Shown here piece by piece: positions 15,320-25,300 of a DNA stretch of 64,000 nt; position 1 is the stretch's first letter; the number at the start of each line of letters is the position of its first letter. This stretch comes from Sphingobacterium sp. xlx-96 (GTDB lineage Bacteria > Bacteroidota > Bacteroidia > Sphingobacteriales > Sphingobacteriaceae), in assembly GCF_011007365.1 (NCBI RefSeq), contig NZ_WFKM01000009.1, positions 120,106-184,105 on the forward strand, read 5' to 3'. The position numbers were made by a program, and so were the translations under genes. The notes under the pieces are model-generated. The model did no database searches, had not been told where the DNA came from, and saw only the letters and a program-made list of their open reading frames with translations.

Positions 15320-18229
15320 ATGAAAGCAATTTTACTTTTTTTTAACCTACTTTGCTTTACGACCTGGTCGCTGGCACAGACGGGTGCAGGGCTGACAGGA
15401 CGGGTCAAAGATAACCTGAACCGACCCGTAGCTAATGCTTCTATTTTGATCAAAGGGTCAAACGTGGGGACGGAGACAGATGCGGGGGGAAACTTTGACC
15501 TAAAGTCGAATTCGTCGGCTGTAACGCTGATCATCTCTGCGGTGGGCTATGAAACGCAGGAAATCGTGATTAGGGACTTTTCGAAAACGGTCAATGTCAT
15601 CCTGGAGGAAGCGCAGCTAGGGCTCGATGAAGTCGTAGTGATGGGCTATAATAAGGTGGATAGGCAGCACGTGGCCTCGTCGGTAGGTCAGTTGGATATG
15701 GAGCAGACCAAGTCCAGGCCCATTATGAAAATGCAACAGGCATTTAGCGGAACTATACCTGGGGTGACTATGATGCAGGGCAACTCGCTGCCGGGAAGTA
15801 CCTTTGGTAGTATCAATATCCGTGGTGTCAGTACGCTGCAGAATGCGGAGCCTCTAGTCATCGTAGACGGAATGGAAATGGATATATCGGACCTAGATCC
15901 CAATCAGATAAAGAGTCTGACCGTATTGAAGGATGCGGCTTCGGCCTCCATGTATGGATCGAGAGGGGCCAATGGGGTTATTATTATTGAGACGGAAAGA
16001 GGGACTACAGGTAAGTTTAAAGTCAATCTGAATGCTTGGTCTGGATTTAATAAAGCCATAGATCTGCCTCAATTTGTAAATGCAGAAAACTATATGCGCC
16101 TCAATAATGAGGCTAGCGGATACCAGGGACAGTCGCTGTCCTACTCGGATGCTGATATCGCTAGGGCACAGTCCGGTGACATAAAGTCGGTAGACTGGTT
16201 GAAGGAAGTCATGCAGCGTACGTCTATGGCCCATAACCAATCCGCCAATGTATCGGGCGGTGGTGGTGTGGGGACCTTCAACCTGATGATGGGGCACCTG
16301 CGCGAAACAGGCCTCAATGCGATCGAAGGATCACAGAAATTTACGGCACGCTTCAACACGAATGTCAATATCGCAAACAAATTTGTGCTATTGGCGGATT
16401 TTTACGCGCAACGCCTCCAAAATGACCGTCTCTTGCAGAATGACGATGGTAACGGTCTCTATAAAGTCGCTTGGCGCATGAATCCAACCCAACAGGTATA
16501 CTACGATAGTGGGCTGCCAGAGCATTATATATTGCACAATGACCTGAATCCGGTAGCGCGTATCAACCGAGGGGGAATCAAGAACTATATGCACGACAAA
16601 AGTGTAATAAATCTACGCCCGCGCTATAATATAACCGATAAACTGAATATTGAAGGAAATGTCTCGTATATGGTCAGTAAATCGGCCAATAAGGAAGAAG
16701 TAAAATCTTTTAGATACCTTGACGAAAACGGTAAACCGATACAGATCGTGTCGAACAAAGTGGATGCCTCTCAGGGGGTGAGTGAAAGCCAATTGACGGC
16801 TCGTGCACTACTCAATTATACCAACTCCCTGCGTGGCGGAAAAGATAAAATCTACTTTACGGCAGGTACCGAGGTGATGGATCTGACTTATACCAGCTAT
16901 AAGCAGATATCGAAGGCTTCGTTTTTTGGAAAGCTGAACTATGCATTCGATAATCGTTATATCCTAGAGGCTACTGGCCGTGCAGATGGTAGTAGTAAGT
17001 TTGCACCAGGGCATAAATGGGGATTTTTCCCTTCGGCAGCGGTAGCATGGAATATCCACAACGAGAACTTTATGCAAGGACTGAAGGATGCTAAGGTATT
17101 GTCTAATCTGAAACTGAGAGGATCATACGGGCTGATCGGTAACGAGAATGTAGACCCTTACCTTTGGGAGGAAGTGGTGAATAATTATGGATGGACGATG
17201 CGGGTGCCAAATCCTGATTTCTCCTGGGAAAAGCAAAAGCAATGGAATGTGGGGGTAGATGTGACTACGTTGAAAGATCGGTTGACATTAACCGCTGAGC
17301 TGTATGATAAATTCTCTTATGATCTGATCTATTCCAAATTTCCGGTACCTCCACTTACGGGATCGCACTCATTGACGACTGCAGTGAATATCGGGGAGGT
17401 GCGCAACAAGGGGGTAGAACTATCTGCAAACTGGAGCGATAAAATCGGAAATGTAACTTACAGTATCGGTGGTGCGTTCTTCGATAATAACAACGAGGTA
17501 TTGAAAGCAGGATATAAGGATAGCGACACCTTGGTCTTTACAGATAATACAGACAAAATATGGTACAAAGGAATCGCTATAGACAACTATTATGGATTCC
17601 AGACTAATGGTTTTTTTAGGGACGCCGACGATGTAGCGAATACGGCAGCTAAAATGGCAAATACACTGCCTGGAGATATTAAGTATGTGGATCAGAATGG
17701 CGACGGTATCATCAATGATGCGGACCGCGTCTATCTTGGAGACCCATCGCCGCGCTATAACTACAATGTCAATATGAGTCTGAAATATAAGGGCTTTGAC
17801 TTTAGTATGGTGGGACAAGGCGTAGGTAAACGTACGGCGAGAATAAGCGATCAAGAGGGCTATCCGGTATTGGTGGACGGTAATACAAACGCATTAGGTG
17901 CTCCTAGACAGTATTATGCGGATAATCGCTGGACACCTGAAAACCAAAACAGTAGATTCCCAAGGGTATGGACCGGGACAAGTACGAATGCGTACCTGAG
18001 TGATGTGTGGATCGGTAATGCGGCTTACTTTCGTATCAAGGTGCTGCAACTGGGCTATACGGTCAAGAAAATTGGAAAGGCATTCCACAATACGAGGGTA
18101 TATGTCAATGCACAGGATGCCATTACCTTTACGAAATGGGAAGGCCTAGAGCCTGAAAGAAATGGTGGCGGTGGTAACTATCCGCGTATGGCGACGTATA
18201 CCATTGGTGTATCTACTTCTATATTTTAA
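15320..18229 (+). CDS. SusC/RagA-type TonB-dependent transporter without STN domain
   Basis: A complete 969-residue SusC. The signal peptide MKAILLFFNLLCFTTWSLAQ is followed by a carboxypeptidase-D-like domain (GRVKDNLNRPVANASILIKG, about 27-100), the box LGLDEVVVMGYNK, the plug (about 115-225, with IRGVSTLQNAEPLVIVDG and VLKDAASASMYGSRGANGV), and a 22-strand type barrel ending in VSTSIF. It lacks the secretin/TonB short N-terminal domain that talks to FecR-type anti-sigma factors, and indeed no sigma/FecR pair adjoins it. The partner SusD starts 19 bases downstream. There is no enzyme gene next to the pair, so the ligand is unknown. Confidence 0.96.
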   Translation: MKAILLFFNLLCFTTWSLAQTGAGLTGRVKDNLNRPVANASILIKGSNVGTETDAGGNFDLKSNSSAVTLIISAVGYETQEIVIRDFSKTVNVILEEAQLGLDEVVVMGYNKVDRQHVASSVGQLDMEQTKSRPIMKMQQAFSGTIPGVTMMQGNSLPGSTFGSINIRGVSTLQNAEPLVIVDGMEMDISDLDPNQIKSLTVLKDAASASMYGSRGANGVIIIETERGTTGKFKVNLNAWSGFNKAIDLPQFVNAENYMRLNNEASGYQGQSLSYSDADIARAQSGDIKSVDWLKEVMQRTSMAHNQSANVSGGGGVGTFNLMMGHLRETGLNAIEGSQKFTARFNTNVNIANKFVLLADFYAQRLQNDRLLQNDDGNGLYKVAWRMNPTQQVYYDSGLPEHYILHNDLNPVARINRGGIKNYMHDKSVINLRPRYNITDKLNIEGNVSYMVSKSANKEEVKSFRYLDENGKPIQIVSNKVDASQGVSESQLTARALLNYTNSLRGGKDKIYFTAGTEVMDLTYTSYKQISKASFFGKLNYAFDNRYILEATGRADGSSKFAPGHKWGFFPSAAVAWNIHNENFMQGLKDAKVLSNLKLRGSYGLIGNENVDPYLWEEVVNNYGWTMRVPNPDFSWEKQKQWNVGVDVTTLKDRLTLTAELYDKFSYDLIYSKFPVPPLTGSHSLTTAVNIGEVRNKGVELSANWSDKIGNVTYSIGGAFFDNNNEVLKAGYKDSDTLVFTDNTDKIWYKGIAIDNYYGFQTNGFFRDADDVANTAAKMANTLPGDIKYVDQNGDGIINDADRVYLGDPSPRYNYNVNMSLKYKGFDFSMVGQGVGKRTARISDQEGYPVLVDGNTNALGAPRQYYADNRWTPENQNSRFPRVWTGTSTNAYLSDVWIGNAAYFRIKVLQLGYTVKKIGKAFHNTRVYVNAQDAITFTKWEGLEPERNGGGGNYPRMATYTIGVSTSIF

Positions 18230-18248
18230 AAGTTAAAGATTGAGAAAG

Positions 18249-19847
18249 ATGAAAAAATCGAATCTATTCTATATTATACTGGCATCGGCTACATTGTCGC
18301 TCACAGGTTGTGAGAAGTTCCTGGACAAGACCGACCCTACTGCGACTGATTTTGTGGAATTTTTTAATACCGAGGCCGATGTGCTAAGGGTACTCTACAG
18401 TAGTTATATGGATCCGTTTTCGCACGGCACTTATAGACACATCTTGTTCTATATGGAAGATGGAAAGTCGGACAATGCGTATAGCCGTATATCGGGCGAT
18501 AGGCATCAGCAGGTAGCTAATGGTAATATCAACTCGAATACCGAACCGTTCTTGTTCTACTATCAATTGCATATGAAGCACTTGGGCCGTCTCAATACCT
18601 TTATCGCGAGTATGGATGTGCCGTATATGGAAGATGAAGCGTTGCGCAGTAGGTATAAATCTATATTTGAGGCATTGCGTTGCTGGCACTATTTTAAGCT
18701 CACGAGCCGCTGGGGAGATGTCCCGTTCCACCTGGAACCAGCCGACCTCGGCTCGGCTCTGCAGCCGACGAAGACAAAAGAAGAGATATTGGAAATATTG
18801 TTTCCGCTTGCGGAGGAGATTGCCAATAGATTGCCTAAAGAAATATATACGACAAACGCCTACCTTTTTAATCAATATTCGTTTAAAGCGCTGATTATGC
18901 GCTATGCATTGATCAATGGACGCTATGAATTGGCTGCTAGACTCGCCAAAGAGGTGATGGATGGAGGGCTATATGAGCTACATGGAAAATACGGTGATAT
19001 GTTTAACTATAAAGCCGATAAGACGAATAAGGAATTTGTGATGCGCTTTGATCGCGACAGTAGATCGGGAGGAAGTATTACATTCAATGTCATGGCGCCG
19101 CAGTCGAAAACGGGGCATGGACAATCTTATCTAGTGCCTCTTAAGGCATTGGTAGATGCTTACTGGACAAAACAGGGAAGGCCGATCGATGCTTGTCCAT
19201 TGCATACAAAAGAGGAATACGAACTGAATCCTAAACTGAACCGAGACCCGAGACTGGCGGAAAGTATATTTATGCACGGGGATACATTCAACGGTGAAAA
19301 ACTGGATATCTATGATCCAAGTACATCGGTATACCACGAGAAGGCTAGAGCGGGTAAGTCGGGATTTTGGTTCAAGAAATGGGTAGACCAAGCCGATGCG
19401 GCCAAATCATCCGGTAATATGGATGTTGGTTTCTTGCGCTATGCGGAGGTATTGCTGACCTATGCGGAAGCTAAGATCATGATGAATGATGTGGATGACC
19501 TCGCTAAAAAATGTATCAATGATGTACGGCGTAGAGCAGGATTGGACATGAGTGTGGCGGATGTGACACTGACTGCCAAGTCGCAACAGCAGTGGATCGA
19601 TCTGATACGGAACGAGCGCCGTACGGAATTTGCGGGTGAAGGCTTGCGCTATGATGATATCCTGAGATGGAAAATAGCAGAACAGGTGATGAACCAACCG
19701 GCAATGGGACACAGTAGATTGGTAGATGGCAAGGTGGAGACGCTGAAGGTGGAAGACCGATCCTTTAAGGATAATAACTACCTGTGGCCATTCCATGAGA
19801 ATAGCCTCCGCGTAGAACCGGCCCTCAAGCAAAATCCAGGCTATTAA
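18249..19847 (+). CDS. SusD/RagB family lipoprotein
   Basis: I take the ATG at 18249 (MKKSNLFYIILASATL, lipobox SLTGC, Cys21); a TTG nine bases upstream is less likely. The protein has 532 residues with the SusD features FLDKTDPTATDF after the signal, the TPR-like helix IFEALRCWHYFKLTSRWGD, FLRYAEVLLTYAEAK, and the C-terminal RNERRTEFAGEGLRYDDI. It is the partner of the SusC directly upstream and is predicted to be on the cell surface. A strong terminator 25 bases after the stop closes this two-gene unit, which has no degradative enzyme. Confidence 0.95.
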   Translation: MKKSNLFYIILASATLSLTGCEKFLDKTDPTATDFVEFFNTEADVLRVLYSSYMDPFSHGTYRHILFYMEDGKSDNAYSRISGDRHQQVANGNINSNTEPFLFYYQLHMKHLGRLNTFIASMDVPYMEDEALRSRYKSIFEALRCWHYFKLTSRWGDVPFHLEPADLGSALQPTKTKEEILEILFPLAEEIANRLPKEIYTTNAYLFNQYSFKALIMRYALINGRYELAARLAKEVMDGGLYELHGKYGDMFNYKADKTNKEFVMRFDRDSRSGGSITFNVMAPQSKTGHGQSYLVPLKALVDAYWTKQGRPIDACPLHTKEEYELNPKLNRDPRLAESIFMHGDTFNGEKLDIYDPSTSVYHEKARAGKSGFWFKKWVDQADAAKSSGNMDVGFLRYAEVLLTYAEAKIMMNDVDDLAKKCINDVRRRAGLDMSVADVTLTAKSQQQWIDLIRNERRTEFAGEGLRYDDILRWKIAEQVMNQPAMGHSRLVDGKVETLKVEDRSFKDNNYLWPFHENSLRVEPALKQNPGY

Positions 19848-19871
19848 TAGTTTAATGGATACGAATATGAA

Positions 19872-19908
19872 AACGCCCACCTTGGTAAAAGGTGGGCGTT
19901 GTTTTTTT
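19872..19908 (+). terminator. Rho-independent terminator after the SusC/SusD pair
   Basis: A 12-bp perfect stem AACGCCCACCTT (19872-19883) / AAGGTGGGCGTT (19889-19900), loop GGTAA, followed by GTTTTTTTT. Strong, plus-strand. Confidence 0.93.
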
Positions 19909-19994
19909 TATTATCCGTTGAAAGTAAATGGTTTGGGGGCTGCCTGAATTAGTAAAAAAATAGCTCGATAAAAAATGGCTTAATAATTGTATAA

Positions 19995-20096
19995 GGTTGC
20001 ACATTAAAAAGATAGAACTAAGCTTAATATTAGAGAAAGTTCCGGTTTTGTCGGAACTTGCAGGCGCCGGTAGTACATCGACGCCTGCTTTTTTTT
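19995..20096 (+). ncRNA. Possible small RNA or orphan terminator unit
   Basis: Two consecutive hairpins: AAGTTCCG (20037-20044) / CGGAACTT (20052-20059), then GCAGGCG (20060-20066) / CGCCTGC (20082-20088) followed by eight T. The second is a proper plus-strand terminator, yet the upstream operon has already been terminated at 19908 and no convincing gene lies between. A short independent transcript ending at about 20096 would explain it. The 5' limit given here is a guess, and a backup terminator is the simpler alternative. Confidence 0.4.
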
Positions 20097-20222
20097 GCTC
20101 GATAAAATCCGCAGTTGAACCAAATGGGGCTAATTTGTTCTCCGGTAATGGAATTCAAGAAAAGAATGCATTTCTTTCTACCCCGTTGGCGTAAATGTAG
20201 AGCGGTAATTTATTCCTTAACA

Positions 20223-20250
20223 TTGGGCTAACATTGGAGTGGTATCTTTG
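20223..20250 (+). promoter_or_regulatory. Putative promoter of the first ECF sigma gene
   Basis: TATCTTTG (20243-20250) is an exact Bacteroidota -7 element TAnnTTTG. TTG at 20223-20225 lies 17 bases upstream, close to the usual -33 spacing. This predicts a leader of roughly 70 bases before the ATG at 20327. Confidence 0.6.
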
Positions 20251-20326
20251 GCGCAGATTGGATTTTTAGATAAATGTGTATACCTTTATCCTGAATCTAA
20301 ATTGTCTGCGGTAACTGCTGGAGATC

Positions 20327-20908
20327 ATGGTAACAAGCACAAAGGAGATATTGGTACAAATCAAAAATGGTGACAGGGAAGCCTTTAGGTCGCTATATGA
20401 TACATATGCCCCTTTTGTATTTGATTTGGGATCTAAACTCTTGAAAGATTCTGGACTGGCCGAAGAGATGGTGCAGGATTGTTTTGTTAAAATATGGGCT
20501 GCCCGTAGCGAGATTCGGGAGGATCAAGAGATATGGCCACTGATCTATGTGGTAGCGAAGCGACTTTGCTTTAATCAATTGCGGCACGCCCGTGTAGCAA
20601 GAAAATATCTGGTTCAGCTGGATGATGTGCTGATCAACGATGTGGAACAGCGCTTAAACGTACGCGAACTGGAAAGCCAATTGGAATATTCCATAGAAAA
20701 CTTACCCGAACAGCAAAAAAGGGCTTTAAAATTGAGCCGAATGGAAGGCTACACCCATCAGCAGATAGCGGTAGAGATGGGGATCTCGCCAAATACGGTC
20801 AAAAATCATATCACCCAAGCGCTCAAGAATCTAAAAAAGACGCTGCCCCAAGCGGATTATAACTTCTTGATAATAGCTTATGGCGTATGGCTAATGGCGT
20901 ATGGCTAA
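20327..20908 (+). CDS. ECF-type RNA polymerase sigma factor (Bacteroidota SusC/D-associated type)
   Basis: A 193-residue sigma-70 factor. Region 2 includes FRSLYDTYAPFVFDLGSKLL and AEEMVQDCFVKIWAAR (about 23-65). Region 4 is LPEQQKRALKLSRMEGYTHQ followed by IAVEMGISPNTVKNHITQAL, the DNA-reading helix. It precedes a fecR-type anti-sigma gene, then SusC with an STN domain, the standard trans-envelope signalling unit that switches on a nutrient locus when the ligand binds. The conserved region ends near LKKTLPQ; the last residues (NFLIIAYGVWLMAYG) come partly from a 7-bp tandem repeat array in which the stop codon also lies. Confidence 0.95.
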   Translation: MVTSTKEILVQIKNGDREAFRSLYDTYAPFVFDLGSKLLKDSGLAEEMVQDCFVKIWAARSEIREDQEIWPLIYVVAKRLCFNQLRHARVARKYLVQLDDVLINDVEQRLNVRELESQLEYSIENLPEQQKRALKLSRMEGYTHQQIAVEMGISPNTVKNHITQALKNLKKTLPQADYNFLIIAYGVWLMAYG

Positions 20909-20942
20909 TGGCTTATGGCTTTTGGCTAATGGCGTATAGCTT
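20873..20942 (+). repeat. Array of ten 7-bp tandem repeats at the 3' end of the sigma gene
   Basis: Ten consecutive heptamers: ATAGCTT, ATGGCGT, ATGGCTA, ATGGCGT, ATGGCTA, ATGGCTT, ATGGCTT, TTGGCTA, ATGGCGT, ATAGCTT. The first five supply the sigma C-terminus and its TAA stop (20906-20908), and the rest runs into the gap before fecR. Because 7 is not a multiple of 3, gain or loss of a unit changes the frame and so the tail and stop position. Confidence 0.95.
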
Positions 20943-21016
20943 TTAAAAGAAAATACACTTTCGACTAGTCCTATCACTCGACTTGGGTGTACTACCTATA
21001 ATCAAGGATAAGAAAA

Positions 21017-22201
21017 TTGGACAAAAATAGATTACGACTTCTTTTTAATAAATACCTGAAAGGTACGCTGGACGCTTCGGAAGAGGAAGAGTTTGATGCA
21101 ATGATGGCTGCTGTGGAAAAATCTGAGTTCTCAAATTTGGTGGATGAATCTATTGAATTGGTGGAAAATACGGCTTTCGAACGGGATAAAGTCTATCAGA
21201 ACATTGAAGCAGAAATGGACGATAAAGAACCTGCGCTTGTACTACCGCTGTATGCAAGATGGAAGCAATGGGGTAAGATTGCTGCGGTGCTCTTATTAGC
21301 TGGACTAGTGGGTATGGTCGCTTATCGGTTGTGGCCAGGAGATCTTGCGGTGGAAAATTTGACCGAAGCCCCCTCGATGGAGCTATCCAAAGATATCGAA
21401 TTGCCGGAAGAGGACGCTATGATCACATTGGCGGATGGAAAGCAGCTATCACTGGCGGATGTGGGCAAGGATACGCTGCATTATAAAGGGCTTGCCCTGT
21501 TGCGCGCTAAAGACGGAACGATTGAGCTAAAGCAGGATCGTGCGGGTGATTTTTTTAAGGCCGACGAAAAACATCGGTTTGCAGCGCCTAAGGGACAGAC
21601 CTTAAGGTTGAAGTTGCCTGATGCTTCGGTAGTGAACCTCAATTCGGATTCGCAGGTGGAAATTTATGCTTCATTTGGTAAAAGACAGCGTGAGTTGACA
21701 TTGTCCGGGGAAGCTTTTTTTGAGGTCGCTCATGATAAGGCTATTCCCTTTGTGGTTCATGCGAAAAATACAGCGGTCACTGTATTAGGAACACAGTTTA
21801 ATATGTCGGCATATAAAGAAGATGGTCTGACGGCAACGACGCTGGTGTCGGGTTCGGTACAGGTGGAAGCAGGAAATGGGCAGGTGCGTATAAAGCCGGG
21901 GCAACAGGCACGGGCAGGAGCTACCGCTAAAATACAGGTGGAAGATAATGTGGATATGGGGAGCATTTTAGCATGGCGGGATGGCTATTTTCGATTTAGA
22001 GATGTGCCGATACGCCTTATTATGGCCGATCTGGCCAAGTGGTATGCCATAGAAGGGGTCGAATTTAAAGCGGGCTCTACCGATAGATTTACAGGGAGCC
22101 TTAAGCGCTCCAAGAAGCTGAGTGATGTCTTGGCGAGTATAGAACAGGTATCTGATTTACGTTTTGATATTCAAGAAGGGAGGGTGATCGTAATGAAATA
22201 A
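21017..22201 (+). CDS. FecR-family anti-sigma factor
   Basis: A 394-residue inner-membrane protein. The start is a TTG at 21017: an in-frame stop lies 18 bases upstream and there is no ATG in between. The cytoplasmic N-terminus (LLFNKYLKGTLDASEEEEFD) would hold the sigma factor, a single membrane helix follows (IAAVLLLAGLVGMVAYRLW, about 90-108), then the FecR domain (FAAPKGQTLRLKLPDASVVN and FFEVAHDKAIPFVV), and a DUF4974 C-terminus (FTGSLKRSKKLSDVLASIE) that contacts the STN domain of the SusC encoded next. It follows the sigma gene by 108 bases that include part of the heptamer array. Confidence 0.95.
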   Translation: MDKNRLRLLFNKYLKGTLDASEEEEFDAMMAAVEKSEFSNLVDESIELVENTAFERDKVYQNIEAEMDDKEPALVLPLYARWKQWGKIAAVLLLAGLVGMVAYRLWPGDLAVENLTEAPSMELSKDIELPEEDAMITLADGKQLSLADVGKDTLHYKGLALLRAKDGTIELKQDRAGDFFKADEKHRFAAPKGQTLRLKLPDASVVNLNSDSQVEIYASFGKRQRELTLSGEAFFEVAHDKAIPFVVHAKNTAVTVLGTQFNMSAYKEDGLTATTLVSGSVQVEAGNGQVRIKPGQQARAGATAKIQVEDNVDMGSILAWRDGYFRFRDVPIRLIMADLAKWYAIEGVEFKAGSTDRFTGSLKRSKKLSDVLASIEQVSDLRFDIQEGRVIVMK

Positions 22202-22221
22202 GGACGGAAATCATATCAGGA

Positions 22222-22251
22222 GAAGAGGAGATGCGACAACACCCCCTCTTC
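22222..22251 (+). other. Hairpin between fecR and susC
   Basis: Inverted repeat GAAGAGG (22222-22228) / CCTCTTC (22245-22251) with a 16-base loop and no T-run. A hairpin also occurs at the equivalent place in the second sigma/FecR/SusC unit. It could lower or protect downstream mRNA, but this is untested. Confidence 0.5.
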
Positions 22252-22311
22252 GGTAGTACCTGGAAATAGCATCAGTTTTGAATTAATAATATTTTACCAA
22301 ATACCTATCAA

Positions 22312-25300
22312 ATGTATAAAAATATTACCGCAATCGGAGGAGCTCACCGCCGATTGATAACGTGTTTACTAATGATGAAGTTATATTCATTTTTGCTAAT
22401 CGGCTTTTTCATGCAGGCAAATGGAAATACCTATGCGCAAAAAGTAAGTTTGTCGGTGAAGCGGGCGGAGCTCGCCGATGTGCTGATAAAGATCCAAGAG
22501 CAGACCAACCTCGATTTTTTTTATAACAGCAGTCAACTCAAAGAGGTGGATAAAATCGATCTGGATGTAAAAAATATGGATCTGAAAAAGGTGTTGGATG
22601 CTTGTCTGACACCGCGGGGATTATTCTATGTGGTGCAGAACAAGACTGTACTGATAAAAAAGGCTTCGGAGCTGGAAAGTAAGGAGATCGAAGGGCAACA
22701 ACAGCACATCCAAGGGAAAGTGCTGAATAGTGGAGGGCAACCCCTGGCGGGGGCTTCGGTACGTATACAGCAAAGTAATATTGCTACAGCGACCAAAGCG
22801 GATGGCTCGTTTACAATGCCGGTGGTGCAGGCCGATGGACAATTGCTGATCACGGCACTGGGCTATGAAGATAAGACTGTGTCCTATAAAGTGGGCGCAG
22901 AACTGCTGATACGGATGCTGGAGTCTATCAGTGATCTGGACGAGGTGGTCGTCGTAGGCTACGGTACGCAAAAGAAGGCTAACCTGACGGGAGCTGTAGC
23001 GCAGATCAATGCCGAGGATATCGCTTTACGTCCTGATGCTAATATTGCCGCTACACTACAGGGCTTGATGCCGGGCCTGAATATTCAGATCAATAATGGC
23101 GACCCCGGTGCTACACCGGATATCAACGTGAGGGGGTTTAACTCCATAAACGGAGGAAACCCGCTGGTGCTGATCGACGGGATAGAGGGAAATATCACAC
23201 GGGTCAATCCGAATGATATTGAAGCGGTCACCGTACTTAAAGATGCGGCTTCTTCGGCGATATATGGTGCACGGGGTGCTTTTGGAGTAATCTTGATAAC
23301 GACTAAGTCGGGCAAGTCGGGTAAAATGGAAATTAATTATTCGAACAATTTTGCCTGGACTACGCCAGCGGCACGTACGGATTACATCACCGATCCTTAT
23401 GTATATGGAAAGACGGTAGATGCAGCGATATATGGATACAACGGAAGTAGCTATACCCGCTATAATGAGATGGATTGGGAGGCGATAAAGATGGTGTCCA
23501 GAGGTGAAATTGCGCCTTTTCACGAATTGCAGCCGGATGGTACGAACAAGTTTTTCTACCAGACGGATTGGTGGGACTATTTGTTCCGTAAATATCAGGC
23601 TTCTAATTTTCACAACATTTCGATATCGGGCGGTAGTGACAAGTTGAAAGGTTATCTATCGGGAAGGGTGTATGATCGACAAAGTATCAACAACATCAAT
23701 AAAGATGCAGGTATAGGCCGTAATAATATGAAGGCTAACATCGTGTTTACACCTTATGATTGGTTGGAGGTATCCAATAATGTGCAGTTTATAAACGAGA
23801 GGGATAAAGACTATGGTGGCTTCTCGAACGGTTTTGGTGGGTTGTGGAGTACGACGACCTGGTACAACCTGATGCCTTTTTACCCGAATTTTGTAGATGG
23901 TATACCTACGGATATCGGTACGGGATCGGGTGGCCAGGGCGGCAATGCCGGTCTGTATTCGGGTAAGAGCTGGCGCGATATCGGCACGGAGGAATTTACC
24001 AATACGTTTCGCGTGGTGGCTCGTCCGCTGAAAGGACTGGAGTTTAACTTTGACTACAGCAACCGTATCGAGAATAAAAGTCTGGCCTTGCGTCTGAATC
24101 CTTTTACCTATCTGTCCGGAAATCGTTTGAATCCACTGACCGTGGGACTGAACCGTCTGGAAGAACAGCGTACAAAAGATAAGTATAATGCCTTGAACTT
24201 TTTCGGGACGTATAATACCTCGGTAGCGGATAGACATAATTTTAAACTGTTGCTGGGCTTTAACCAGGAGGAGTATGATCAGGATTTTATTGGTGTAAAA
24301 GGAGATGATCTGCTGTTGGAGGATCTATCCAACCTATCGCTGTCTACCGTGATGAATGCAATGACGGGGAGTGCGACAAACTGGGCTGTGCGGGGATTTT
24401 TTGGTCGTTTTAACTACGATTACGATGGGAAATACCTCATGGAGGTCAATGCGCGCTATGATGGGTCATCCCGCTTTCCGGCGGATAGCAGATGGGGATT
24501 CTTTCCGTCGCTTTCTCTGGGATGGCAAGTGGATAGAGAAAACTTTTGGCAGGAGATAAAGCCCTATGTGTCTTCGCTCAAGCTGAGGGGGTCGTATGGG
24601 GCATTGGGCAACCAGACCGTATCGGTAAATACTTTTAAAGAGCTGATGGCGGTGAGACGGATCTCCTGGTTGAACAGTGGCTTGCCCCTGACGGGTGCAC
24701 AGATGCCTGCACCACTGCCGAGTGTGGTGACCTGGGAGCGTACAAAAAGTTTGAACCTAGGGGCCGATATCGGTCTGATGAACAACCGGTTATTTGTCAA
24801 TGCGGACTGGTACCGCAAGAATGTAGAAGGTATGTATCTACCTGGAGAACCACTGCCAGGTGTATTTGGAGCCAGTGAACCGCGTGAAAATTATGCAGCA
24901 TTGCGTAATGATGGCTGGGAGGTTGCGGTATCGTACCGCGATAAGTTTGATGTAGCGGGTGCTCCTTTGCAGTTTAATGTGACGGCGAATGTCTCTAATT
25001 TTAAAGGTACGATTACGAAATATAATAACCCAAAGGGATTGCTGAGCTCCTACTACGAGGGACAGCGCCTGGGGGAAATATGGGGATACCGTATCGATGG
25101 TCAATTCCAATCGGATGAGGAGGCTTTTGCTTACCAAAATTCGTTTGATAACCCGTCCACAAATCTTGGACAGGTCTATGATGATGTGTTGAACATTATG
25201 CAGAATAGCGAATGGAATCACCTCCGGGGTGGAGATATTAAGTACTTGGATCTGAATGGAGACGGGAAGATAAATAAGGGCGATAATACGCTAGCCAATC

